From Rutidosis leptorrhynchoides (taxonomy: Eukaryota; Streptophyta; Magnoliopsida; Asterales; Asteraceae): a stretch of DNA of 64,000 bases. The position numbers and the translations under genes were made by a program. The notes under the pieces are model-generated. The model saw only the letters and a list, made by a program, of their open reading frames with translations, ran no database searches and was not told the DNA's origin. Positions 1-11,965 of the stretch are shown one piece after another; position 1 is the stretch's first letter, and every line of letters begins with the position of its first letter. The stretch is from assembly GCF_046630445.1 (NCBI RefSeq), contig NC_092341.1, positions 288,290,001-288,354,000 of the forward strand, written 5' to 3'.

Positions 1-1697
1 CCGGTTCAGACATATCAAGACACGTCTTATTTAATAAGTGAAAAACAAATATCCCTCTAATACTCTTTATATTAAGTTTCATTCTATTAAATTCATTAAG
101 TCCAAATTAAACATGAACTTAATTGAAACAAAAGGGTAAAAAAAAAAAATGTGACACATGTTGCGTTAACGATTCAATAAGTCCCCTCCATTATCTTAAA
201 CACAAACCATTTGCTTATATGCTACTTGTCACATGATTACCTTAGGTATAGCTAATATATAGCTATAACCTCGTATTTTAAGATCTTGAGATTTTTAAAA
301 AGGAAAGTGATATGTATACAACATAATTTTATTATGTATACAATCATCATGCTTTACAGTATTATACTGTACAACACTATAAAATATGATAGTTGTATAC
401 ATAACAAAATTAGGTTGTGTACATATCATCACTCTTTCAAAAATGGAAGAATATGCACCGGTTGTAACTTGTAAACTATTAGAACATTAGTTCAGTTGTA
501 GATAAAGGTTTTGTTTAATTACAAGTGTAATGATTCATTACTTTTAACTTTTAATGCATTTGTTTATAACATTTAAATTACAAGTGATGTTGAATGAAAT
601 AAAAATATGTATTGAAACATTTATATATTGAAATTATCTCTCAACTATTAAGATTATTCTTTGTCTATTTAATATATTTCTTAAATTATATACACAACAA
701 TTATCAAACAATTGTTATATAAAAAAACAATTATAGAACAATTTTATATATTTTTTATTTAGACATGTAAAAAGTTAACTAGTGAAATGTGAAATCACGG
801 TTTTGTTCAAACGAAACAGTTTAATGATATATTTTAGGTATTAAGTGAAAGTAATTGTTAAAGTCATTTAGTTTAATGATACGTGAAACCACGAATTTCG
901 ACTAAGAAACTTATCGTTGTTTTTACAAACATATTGATGTATTTAAGTTGATCATAATAAATGAACTACATTAATTCTCTCAACCCCCCCCCCCACTCTT
1001 CCAATTTTCATCACAATTACTGTTTTCCTTGTCATAAAAACCTACATTACAACCTTTTATTGAGACATGTAGTTCGGATACATATGTAACGTAATTAATC
1101 CCGTAATGAGAACCTATTTTGAATAATAATAAATAATAATAATAAAGTTTGTTTAAAAATTGAATATTTATATTTTAATAATAATTATTAGTAATAATAA
1201 ATGCTTTTGAAATTGTTTTAAAACTTAAAATACAATTATTATATGAAGGTTATATAATTTGCTTCAAAATTTGTACATGTGTTCATGGGTTATTTTGTAA
1301 AAGATTGTACAATTTGTTAAAAAGTTTGTACATATGATCATGATGGTATTTATATATTCTGGGTATTTATTTGTTTTGATTTTGTATCTTTTTTCTATTA
1401 GAATTAATTTTATAATGTAAATAAGTAAAATGGTATTATCAGTTTGTATTTGTTTTTATTTTGTATACATAATTTAAAATCAAAAAACTTTATTGCTTTA
1501 ATAATCAGCATACATATATTATTGTATTATTATTTGTTTTTATTTTGTATTTTTAAAATTTTTAATTAAGTAAAATAATTTATAAAATAATTATGGCATC
1601 ATCATTATACAAATTAAAAAGTAATTACTGAAATAATGATGACATTATCATTTTAGAGGTTTATATGAATATATATAGATAGATATGATATTTTATA
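1..1697. other. AT-rich intergenic DNA, no gene seen
   Basis: Low-complexity AT-rich sequence with short poly(A) runs and one C-tract near 985. Short open frames (for example 286-474) have no recognisable domain and biased composition. I see no RNA gene or coding exon. Confidence 0.6.
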
Positions 1698-1959
1698 CTC
1701 CCTCCATCCCAAAATAATTGTCTACCTTACTATTTTTATTTGTCCTAAAAAAATTGTCCCTTACTTAAAATAACAATAAAAATCCCTTAAAGTTCCAATT
1801 AAATTCCCTCTATTATTGGAAGATACAATTAAATATGACAACTCATTAACAATTAAGCAATTTTTAATCAATTAAATTAAGGGCAAAATGGACAATTCGC
1901 ACATATCTCTTAAATCCAAAGAAAAGTCAAACCAGACAATCATTTTGGGACGGAGGAAG
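1698..1959. mobile_element. Stowaway-type MITE (Tc1/mariner)
   Basis: A 262-bp non-autonomous element. The left end reads CTCCCTCCATCCCAAAATAA and the right end is its near-perfect inverse (TTTTGGGACGGAGGAAG), flanked by TA on both sides (1696-1697 and 1960-1961). The CTCCCTCCRTCCC terminus and TA duplication are hallmarks of plant Stowaway MITEs. The interior is AT-rich and non-coding. A few terminal mismatches suggest an old insertion. Confidence 0.9.
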
Positions 1960-2216
1960 TACTATTTATAATAATTATTTAGAATGATTATTAAACATGT
2001 TATTTAAAAGGAGGTTCGAACATAACTTTTAAATTATTTATATTATTATATTATGGATAATTTAACGCTTTAATACGTAAGTTTTAACTAAAGCAACTTA
2101 AGATCACGACCCAATTAAATTTGAATATTTTCTATCATAACGCCATAACATACGTGTACGATACAAATATACACACGCAAAGTTCGTATTTTATGATCTC
2201 TTAGATTGGAGAGATA

Positions 2217-2565
2217 GGGTGTGTTTGACACACCAGCTTATTGAAGCTTATGAGAGCTTATGGGAGCTTAAACTTATGATTTTAATTGGCTCAAAGTCAT
2301 AAGCTTTGTTTAGTAGACATAAAAAGTAGAGCTTATGAAAATTATAAGCTCTTAAAAAATAAGCTACTTGTAGTAGCTTATGAAAAAAAGTAGAGCTTAT
2401 GAACTGGAAAAAAAAACTTCAGCTAGTTTGCCAAACACTTAAAAAAAAATAATAAGCTTCAGCTACCAGTTTTAAAAATAAGCTCCAACTCCAGCTCTAG
2501 TCCATAAGTTCTAGCTCCAGCTCCAGCTCCAGCTCCAGCTCCAGCTCCTTCACCCAAACACACCC
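2217..2565. mobile_element. MITE with GGGTGTGTTTG termini
   Basis: A 349-bp element bounded by GGGTGTGTTTG and its inverse CAAACACACCC, with a 3-bp duplication ATA at 2214-2216 and 2566-2568. Terminal G-rich repeats and a 3-bp duplication fit PIF/Harbinger (Tourist-like) MITEs, although that family's duplication is usually TTA/TAA, so the superfamily is uncertain. The interior is dominated by repeated AGCTTAT and GAGCTTATG words. Confidence 0.7.
2513..2548. repeat. (CTCCAG)n short tandem repeat
   Basis: About six copies of the hexamer AGCTCC/CTCCAG inside the right arm of the MITE at 2217-2565. It probably expanded after insertion. Confidence 0.85.
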
Positions 2566-2734
2566 ATATAAGGGAAAAGGATCACCATCAATATTTTTGA
2601 AAATGTTAAATCACTTTTGGCTTAGGTCCAATGTGAACAATAAACGGTACCTTCTAATTAATATATAGAATAATAATAATTTATACTAGACGTTTTAACA
2701 TGACATAGTACTAGACCTACAAATATACCTCCGC

Positions 2735-3010
2735 ACTTCTAGCCGAATGATATTCTCATTCCTTGTGTTTGGGTCTGAGGTTGAGGTCGTGAGTTCGAGT
2801 CTCGTTTCAGCTCACCCTCTTAATTAATCTGCATGGAGGTCCGGAGTAACCTCGAGGAGGTTTTCTCCCGGATCCATTCAGGATTCAAACCCGATCCGCC
2901 CACCCCTTATGATGGTTTAAGGAGCGGGTTCCTGCGATGCGATTCGAGTTTCCTCCCGAAAACGCGTGCTTGCATGGTAAATGATCACGGAGGTGGTTAG
3001 TACCCCTTTG
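2735..3010 (+). mobile_element. tRNA-derived SINE-like unit 1
   Basis: The sequence carries a Pol III-type box A-like word (TAGCCGAATGA, 2740-2750) and a good box B (GAGTTCGAGTCTC, 2791-2803). A body follows with words shared with the next unit (CGAGTTTCCTCC; GGTGGTT...AGT..CCCC). Internal tRNA-like promoters followed by a non-tRNA body are the SINE hallmark. No clear A-tail is visible because unit 2 starts in this unit's tail. Ends are approximate. Confidence 0.5.
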
Positions 3011-3318
3011 GATGAACATTGAGTTGTAGCTCAACTGGTAGTGTCCTGCCTCTCTTAGCGAGAGGTCAGGAGTTCAACTCCTCGGGCTACAATATTGCAC
3101 TCAATGTTATATCTGACCTGAAATATCCACCCATGTCGCCTTTCGCTTTGTGTGGGGGCAGCGGGGAGGGGGGGGTTTTACGGCCATGTCATCGGATTGA
3201 TACGAGTTTCCTCCAGTGCAGTAGTTGTGGGCGGGTTATACAACTACGGGAGATGAACGAGTGGGTGGTTTAGTCCCCCATGGGTGCTCCAAATTGATGT
3301 CCAAAAAAAAAAAAAAAA
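3011..3318 (+). mobile_element. tRNA-derived SINE-like unit 2, with poly(A) tail
   Basis: Box A (TAGCTCAACTGG, 3027-3038) and box B (GAGTTCAACTCC, about 3070-3081) lie in a tRNA-like head whose ends TTGTAGC (3024-3030) and GCTACAA (3086-3092) pair perfectly. A body related to unit 1 follows, then an A-tract at 3303-3318. Imperfect direct repeats TACCCCTTTG (3001-3010) and TACCTCTTTG (3319-3328) may be the target duplication. The two units together look like a dimer or a SINE inserted into a SINE. Confidence 0.6.
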
Positions 3319-3328
3319 TACCTCTTTG

Positions 3329-4971
<1,643 letters not shown>

Positions 4972-5057
<86 letters not shown>
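4972..5057. repeat. Compound (TA)n(CA)n microsatellite
   Basis: About 31 TA units pass without interruption into about 11 CA units. Confidence 0.95.
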
Positions 5058-5525
5058 GGTTCGTAGAGGAAACATCTCCAGCGACAATCACATTGGATTC
5101 CTACTAGCGAGTAAAACTCTAGGTGATATATGCCATGTGTCGGGACCAAGTATTAAGTTTGTGTCAAATCTATGATGTCCTTTTGATAGTTACATTCAAC
5201 TTTTCGCCATGTGTCAAATTTTAAATTTATAGCGATTTCAAGGTTTTGTTATTCGACCATACTGCCTCGTGTCTAGACCAGCTTTTACTCGTGTGTAAAA
5301 GATACATTGTCCTTTTTGATTGATACATTGTAACACTACATTCAATTTTTAGTCATGTATATCATATTTAAAGTGATTTCAAGATTTTGCTGGTACATTA
5401 TGCTATTTCAACGAGATAAGTGTTCTTTACACAATTGTTTCTGTCATAGACCTCAAGTCGAATTCGAATCATTGACTGACCTTCAAGATACTTTCGCAAT
5501 GAGGCATACATGTGTCGGGGCAGGT
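5058..5525. other. Spacer with a degenerate direct duplication
   Basis: No gene seen. Two diverged copies of a block of about 60 bp, containing GATTTCAAG(G/A)TTTTG, lie about 140 bp apart (around 5211-5250 and 5352-5390). Each follows a TACATTCAA word. Origin unknown. Confidence 0.5.
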
Positions 5526-5668
5526 TCAAACGAGAACCACAAAAAGAGTGAGAACTGCGAGAACTGTTTAATTTCATAGTTTTTATGCATTTAAATGCAA
5601 CAAATTACATGCAAATATTAATTAATGCTCATATCATTAACAAACATATGTTCATTATCACAAATTAC
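5526..5668. mobile_element. Left part of a TIR element split by LINE-1
   Basis: Begins TTCAAACGAGAACCAC, followed by GAGAACTGCGAGAACT. The inverse of both blocks, in the matching order, lies at about 39416-39443. Rejoining across the LINE-1 target site gives an element of about 0.4 kb with inverted ends of about 40 bp. No coding capacity. A truncated relative of the same terminus is at 4469-4485. Confidence 0.7.
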
Positions 5669-5685
5669 ATGTTAAATTGTTAATT
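5669..5685. repeat. LINE-1 target-site duplication, left copy
   Basis: ATGTTAAATTGTTAATT (17 bp), repeated exactly at 39212-39228. A T-tract follows at once, which is the poly(A) tail of the minus-strand LINE. Confidence 0.92.
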
Positions 5686-7531
5686 TTTTTTTGAAAAGCC
5701 AGAAAACTTTTATTAAACAAAAATAACAATATAACATACATGCCTGATAGGCTCTCGAAGCTAAACAAATATAACTGGATGACAAAACCGAGACTAAATC
5801 TATGAGAGCTAGACTAAGGAGGCTACAATATACAGTGAAACACTACACTTAGAATTTTGTATGTAGGAAAAATGCTCACACACTCAATGAATCACCATGA
5901 TTAGGAAACAACTTGTACAGCCAAGCTGAGAGAAGCTACACACTACAGTGCCGACTAGGCGACTACAAAGCAGCGTGAGAACCCCCACTTAGTTCCTTGA
6001 TCAATGAATTCCTTAAGGGGTAAGCAAAAAAACCTACATGTTAACTTATTCCTTCCTTAACATGGGCATGACGGACCGATGATAAGGGGTCAGTTATCCA
6101 TGAGAGCCAATCTAAGTAAATTTTATTACGACAATTGATCCACTCGAAACACTTTAATTGTATATCGGAGAGGATTTTAGGTGAACAAGAAAAGTTGTTT
6201 TTGAAGACTTGATCATTTCGATTTTTCCACAGGAGATAGCACGAGACCCAAACTACTGCTTGCCACATGGATGCGTCCAAAGTAGATGTAAATTTTGGGT
6301 TGGTTGCTTTTGATAAATCGTGAAGGTTGTCGATATGAAGATGATCTAACTTCCACCATTTACGTACTTTTTCCCATACTTCTAGTGATATTTTGCATTT
6401 TAAGATGGAGTGTTGAAGTGTCTCGATATCCTCGTCGCAGACTGGGCATCTAATAGAATGTAAGTCCACATCACGTTTGTCCAATTCTGAGCGCACAGGT
6501 AATTTGTTTTTAGTTGGCTCGCCAAATAAAGATGCTAATTTTTTGAGGCAAAAGCGAATTGAGGACCGTTGGTTCGGTCGTGGAGCAAGTTGCAACAGTG
6601 GTATCATCAATGAGCTTCAAGAGTGATTTGCATGTGTAAATACCTCTGTTGTGATATTTCCAAGTCCACGAATCTGATTGCTTACCGGAGGGGACATAAA
6701 TCTTCATTTTTTCGATTAAGGATTCAAGCTCCGAGTGAGTTCTCCATTTCGGTGATATGCCCAATCCCAAGTGAAAGAAACAGCGCCTTCAGCCCAAGCA
6801 ACACGATCGAAAATAGTGCAGTTTTTGTTGTTTTCCAGCCTATAAATCCTAGGAAACGCTGCTCGAAAGGTAATTTCACCGCACCACGTGTCGTTCCAGA
6901 AGCTTGTTTCCTTACCCTGACCAATCACTTTAACAAACGCATTAGAAATATCGCACCCTAATTTACTTAGGGTGTGTTCCACATTAATAATATTAAACCA
7001 AGTACGACCCGAAAATCTTTTTAAATTTTCATTAGAAGCAGGAGATGTACAACCCAAACCCCCATTATGACCATAAACACTTTTGATTATTCGGGCCCAA
7101 AATGAGTTGTTAAAATTAAGGAATCTCCACCACTATTTTAAAAGCAAGGCAAGATTTTTAAATTTAAGTGAGCCCACATTTAAACCCCCGTATTCGTAAG
7201 GTAATAGAATTTGGTTCCATTTAACCAAAGCCATTTTCCTTTGATCAGAGGATCCTCCCCAAAAAAAAATCACGACGCATACCTTCGAGATCTTTGATGA
7301 CACTAGGCGGGGCTTTGAAAAGCGAAAGATAGTAGAGAGGAAGACTATTCATAACCGATTTGATTAGTGTTAGTCTACCTCCAAAGGAGACGGATTTCGC
7401 TTTCCAAGCCGAGAGACGCTTTTTGAATTTATCGAAAATGGGTTGCCAACTTTTTTGTAGCTTTAAGTTATCACCGATTGGAAGCCCGAGATAATTAAAA
7501 GGAAAAGAGCCTTCCTTACAACCAAACCAAG
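5686..7531 (-). pseudogene. LINE-1 reverse transcriptase C-terminal part and zf-RVT domain
   Basis: Read downwards from 7531, the translated frames contain the plant-LINE motif FNYLGLPIG, then SVSFGGRLTLIKSV and SLPLYYLSLF, which mark the end of the RT and connection domain. After frameshifts near 7255 (a run of T on this strand), the open pieces 7057-6716, 6770-6510 and 6610-6041 follow. The last holds the zf-RVT signature CPVCDEDIETLQH followed by C, and VWEKVRKWW. This domain closes plant LINE polymerases. The region from 6040 to 5693 is 3' UTR. At least three breaks make it non-functional. Confidence 0.88.
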
Positions 7532-8930
7532 TGATGTTATGCGAGGTGTACTAGGAAATAGTATTATTTTTATAACGAAATACTATTAAATATGATACAA
7601 TTTTACACAAGATATTTATTTATTTATAGAATGGATATACCTAAACCTTGCTACAACACTTATAGGCAGTGTACCTAATCGTACAGTAGTGTAGTTTTTA
7701 GTAAGTCCGGTTCGTCCACAGGGAACTCTTAAACAAGCTTAACGCTATATTAGTTTTAACTTATAAATAAGTAATATTATTATTATAAAAGGGGGGTTTT
7801 TACCGTTTAATGACCGGTTTGTCGATTTTTAATACTTTAGTCGTAGTTAAAACCTAATGTAAAATATTAAATAAATAAAAGACTTAATTTAAAGCGTAAA
7901 ATAAATAACGATAATGTAATTGCGATAAATAAAAGTGCGATAATTAAAAAGTACGATAATTAAAAGTGCAATTAAATACAATGACAATAAATAAAAGTGC
8001 GATAATTAGAAGTGCAATTAAATATGAAAATAAAAGAATTATGCTTATTTAAACTTCCGTAATCATGATGTTTGACGTGTTGATTTTTAGTTTATTCCCA
8101 TGGGTTAATTGTCCTTTGTCCTGGATTATTCAATATGTCCGTCTGGTTTTTGTCCATAACAGTCCATCAGTCATAAATATAAAGTGCGAGTATCCTCGTC
8201 AAATTATCCTTATATCCGAAGTCAAATATTCCAACTAATTGGGGACTTAAACTGTAACAAGGTTTTAATACTTTGTTTAATAATTACACCAGGTTATCGA
8301 CTGCGTGTAACCCAAGGTTTTAATACTTTGTTATCAATTATGCCAAGTGTCCTTGTACATAATTTCACCCCTGTTTTAATAAGTCTATTAACTATTAATC
8401 CATTCCCGTGTCCGGTTAAATGAACGATTATTTTTACATATAAATTTCCCGCCCATCGTGTCCGATCGAGTGTATATAGTTATTTCTAGGTACGTCCAAT
8501 TGTAAATCTTTATATTAAAATTAACAAACTATCATTTAGTTAAACAAATATAAAGCCCATTAATAGCCCATAGTCTAATTTCCACAAGTGTCGTTCTTTT
8601 GTCCAAACCCCAATTATGGTACAAAGCCCAATTACCCAATTTTAATATTTTTAGCCCAACATCATGATTACTTCGGTATTAAATAAGCATAATAATAACT
8701 TAGCTACGAAACATTAAATTAAAAAGGTTGAACATAACTTACAATGATTAAAAATAGCGTAGCGTTACACGGACAGAATTTTGACTTACACCCTTACAAC
8801 ATTCGCTAACATACCCTTATTATTAGAAATTAAAATTAAAATTAAAATTAAAATATAATATATATATATATATATTTACGTATGAATGTAGAGAAGAAAA
8901 AGATGTGTAATTTCGTCCAAAACTCGCGAA

Positions 8931-8938
8931 CTTTATAG
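8931..8938 (-). promoter_or_regulatory. LTR TATA box, left Athila-1 LTR
   Basis: CTATAAAG on the minus strand, 22 nt downstream of the paired palindromes and within U3 of the LTR. The same box occurs in the right LTR at 34957-34964. Confidence 0.65.
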
Positions 8939-8960
8939 GACCAGAGCTGAAAAAGGAAGC

Positions 8961-9006
8961 CATGCGATCGCATGGCTTTTGTGCCTCCAGGCCATGCGAT
9001 CGCATG
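8961..9006. promoter_or_regulatory. Paired 14-bp palindromes, 32-bp phase (left LTR)
   Basis: Two copies of CATGCGATCGCATG at 8961-8974 and 8993-9006, starts 32 bp apart, with an 18-bp unconserved spacer. The same arrangement is seen at 14271, 33127, 34987 and 63610. Its position next to a TATA box suggests a binding site for a dimeric regulator or a paired hairpin; neither is proven. Confidence 0.7.
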
Positions 9007-9021
9007 GGGGTAGGTACCAGC

Positions 9022-9373
9022 CAGGGGCGAATTTAGAGGGGGGGCAGCGGGGGCGCCCGCCCCCGGTCGATTTCGAAATTTTAGAGTAAAAATTTGGATT
9101 TTTTTCATTTTGCCCCAAACTCAAAAGTCATTTGCCCCAAAACCTACATATTTTGCCTCAAAATCTTCAAATTTTGCCCACAATTCTCTAAATTTTGCCC
9201 CAAAACCTTCAAATTTTGCCCACAAACCTTCAAATTTTATCCAAAAACCTCAAAATTTTTCCTAAAAACCTCCAATTTTTTTCCCAAAACTCCGTATTTT
9301 GCCCAAAAAAGTTGCTACGGTTTTAAAAAAAAAATTTCGCCCCCGGTGAAGAAAAATCCTGCTTCCGCCACTG
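9022..9373. mobile_element. hAT-type MITE in the left Athila-1 LTR
   Basis: A 352-bp insert with ends CAGGGGCGAA and TTCCGCCACTG, flanked by a perfect 8-bp duplication GTACCAGC (9014-9021 and 9374-9381). CAGNGGCG-type termini and 8-bp duplications are diagnostic of hAT elements. The right LTR reads straight through this site (about 35041-35048, GTACCATC), giving a natural empty site. The interior has repeated TTTTGCCC(C)A-A-A words on a 20-30 bp scale and no transposase. Confidence 0.95.
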
Positions 9374-9834
9374 GTACCAGCTCACATATTTTTGTTTCTT
9401 TGTTTGTCGACGTTTAATATATAATATAATATATATATTAATTTTAAGAATTAATTATATATTATATTATATTCATGTGCATAGTTGACTAGTAATTTTT
9501 AGTCCGTTGCGTCGAGCGTTGAGAGTTGACTTTGGTCCCGGTTCCGGATTTTCGAACGTCCTTGCGTACAATTTTATATCTTATATTTTGCGTTTCGCGC
9601 CTTGTACTCTTGTAATTTTGAGACGTTTCTTATCAATAATTGGAACCACTTTGATTGTAATTTGTACTTTTGAGCTTTTTGGTCGTTTGCATCTTCAATT
9701 TGTCGAATCTGTCTTTTGTCTTCACCTTTTATTATTTAAACGAATATCACTTGTAAATAGAACAATTGCAACTAAAAGCTTGTCTTTCTTGAGGGATAAT
9801 GCTATGAAATATATGTTCGTTTTTAGCATTATCA

Positions 9835-9850
9835 AATATTCCCACACTTG
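9835..9850 (-). other. Athila-1 polypurine tract
   Basis: On the minus strand this reads CTCAAGTGTGGGAATATT directly upstream of the 3' LTR (which starts TGATAATGC). Polypurine tracts prime plus-strand DNA synthesis in LTR elements. Athila-2 has the equivalent AAGTGTGGGGTATT at 46871-46885. Confidence 0.75.
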
Positions 9851-11965
9851 AGCGTTGCTTGTCCTCAAGCAATATAGTCTTGAAATAAAAATACTAGAAT
9901 CACTTCTTTATTCTTCACACTTTGTACATCAGTGATTTCTATACGGCGGTATAAACAATGGTAGTAACGATGTGGTTTACAGTCCCACATGACTATAAAA
10001 ATTTAGATCCATTAAGGAAATTAGATCTTTATGAAAACATTTGATCTTTTGAAAATTTAATCTAGCTTTTACCGTAGATAAGTTTTCCGGAATAACCCTT
10101 CACCGGTGTTTGCAAATTGTTTTTGTGGGTTTGGTGGGTTTCAGATTTGATAATTTTAGCTCAAAACTTGTGGTTTTGTGTCACCCACTTGCTAACCTTG
10201 TATTAGGAAAGCAACACGTCCAGTATACTTGCTCCGTATATTACCTTTCGGTAAACTATCGTCCGGTTGTAAAGGAAAGCGTTGAACAAGCAACTGTTAA
10301 GGCAATGTCCCCTGACATGCTTTTAATTATGGTCTATAACGTGTCAGATGCAATTACTATCCTTGGTAGGAGCAATAGTAAAGCTCACCCTTATAATTTT
10401 CCGGTCTGGCACAAGGTCCTGTCTTCGACCATGCTATGCAACCACCGTTCTTACGGTTGACACCCGATTTGGTTCAGGTGACCTAATGAATTCCAGGTGA
10501 ATTCCTAGGATTTTACGTTCAATGGTAATGAACGCATTAAAAATGGGTTTTCAGAAAACAAATCGGTTTGTAATTTTGATCAAACTATTTTCTCGTTCGA
10601 GCTCGAGTTTAGATATCATCGAATTTCATGAGTTTGTAATTCTCAATCTTTAAGGTCAATCTCTATGATTAAGTAATATCAGGTTTAAAAGCTGATTTTT
10701 GATCTTTAAGGAGATTATCCTTTCTGGGGATCTGGTTCATTAGTCTTATCCAGCTAATTTGCACGGCGTTCTCCCCATTTTACAAGACAGATCCTCTCAT
10801 GGTTAGGATAAGTCTGACCACTTGGCGACCCTGTTTGATGCTGAGGTCCGTGGATTTCCTGCTGATTTTAGTGATGACTTTTCTAGATTTTTCGTCAACC
10901 TACAGCTGGTCTGGACGACAACTTCATGACCTAAATCAAGAAGCGCGTGTCTTTTTCGGAAGACTTTACTTCCTTTTAATGATGGAATTGATTCATCGTG
11001 TAGATCCATCTTTCTTACAGTAAATCGGGTAAAACTGTTTAGTTTAGTCTAAAGCAAAAGTATCTTCAGTTATTTGTTACAAAAATATGTAACTTATGTT
11101 TTAAATAACTTGGTAAATTTTTCCCACACTTGGCTTTTATTTTCCTTTATTTGCCTTTTTATTGTCCTTTATTCTATTTTAAATGAATTCTAACATTTTG
11201 GGTTGTTTCTCAATTTATGTCCTTTCCGAGGTAACAATAATTTCGGTGTTAACACCTAGTTTTATCGTTCATAAATATGTATAAACATGATTTTAAATTC
11301 ATTTAATTGAAAATTTTGAAAAATTTTACTAGAATTGGGTAGTCAGTATATAAGACTAGGGTTGTTCTTTATTAGAGAGCACTAGATTCTAATACAACTA
11401 CTGCTTTACTAGTATTTTTAATGGTAACCAAGTGTATAAGTTTAAAATTTTAAAAATCCGAAAGAATTTAACCCCTTTCCACACTTAAGATCTTGCAATG
11501 CCCTCATTTGCAAGAAATCAGTAACAATTTAAATTATTGAGGGTGATTAGCGTAGAAAAATGATTAAATTTTACCAAAGTTTCCAAACATATTGGCGTTT
11601 GTTTGCTGAATAATAAATAGTGCACATCATTTGTTCATTCCGTCTTATTGTTACATCATATTTGTTTTTCGTTTTGTCGTCAAAATTAGTAGCTTTTGCT
11701 GAACTTAATGCCAGTCTTTGAAAATGCGCTGTTTTACCCTGTTGTGTACAATTGACAATATACATACATACAAATATAAACAAGCATTGTAATTTGAAAT
11801 GGGACTTAAAATCCCACTTTCAAATCAAATATGAAATATTAGTATAACATAATAAAAATATTAAATATTACAATAAAAGTATCACAATATCATAAGTTTA
11901 AACATAAATAAACAGAAATAATAAAAATTAAAAATCATATAAATTACCAACAGGAACTATATCAA
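9851..11965 (-). other. Athila-1 3' non-coding internal region
   Basis: About 2.1 kb between the env-position frame and the 3' LTR, with no supported gene. The 116-codon plus-strand frame at 10110-10460 is antisense to the element and shows no domain. Further CCCACACTT motifs, the inverse of the polypurine tract, occur near 11120 and 11480. The first part (to 10857) is duplicated at 35501-36523. Confidence 0.7.

Larger units (their letters stand above)
7532..9834 (-). repeat. Athila-1 LTR, left copy (3' LTR of the element)
   Basis: Starts TGATGTTATGCGAGG and ends GCATTATCA on the plus strand, so TGAT...ATCA bounds it. It matches 33531-35500 closely. It is longer (2,303 against 1,970 bp) mainly because a hAT MITE sits at 9022-9373, while its TA microsatellite is shorter. 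The end is set by the adjoining polypurine tract and by the identical layout in Athila-2. Confidence 0.9.

Noticed and set aside
3019..3092. A functional tRNA gene (the 7-bp end stem TTGTAGC/GCTACAA and A/B boxes look tRNA-like).
   Set aside because: The D-arm does not fold with normal spacing, positions 8-9 are missing, the head is followed by a body and poly(A) tail, and a related unit lies next to it. A SINE explains it better.
10110..10460. A plus-strand 116-codon frame that is also found at 35776-36126, looking conserved.
   Set aside because: Both copies lie in the duplicated Athila-1 internal region, antisense to the element. Similarity comes from recent DNA duplication, and no domain or start context supports a gene.
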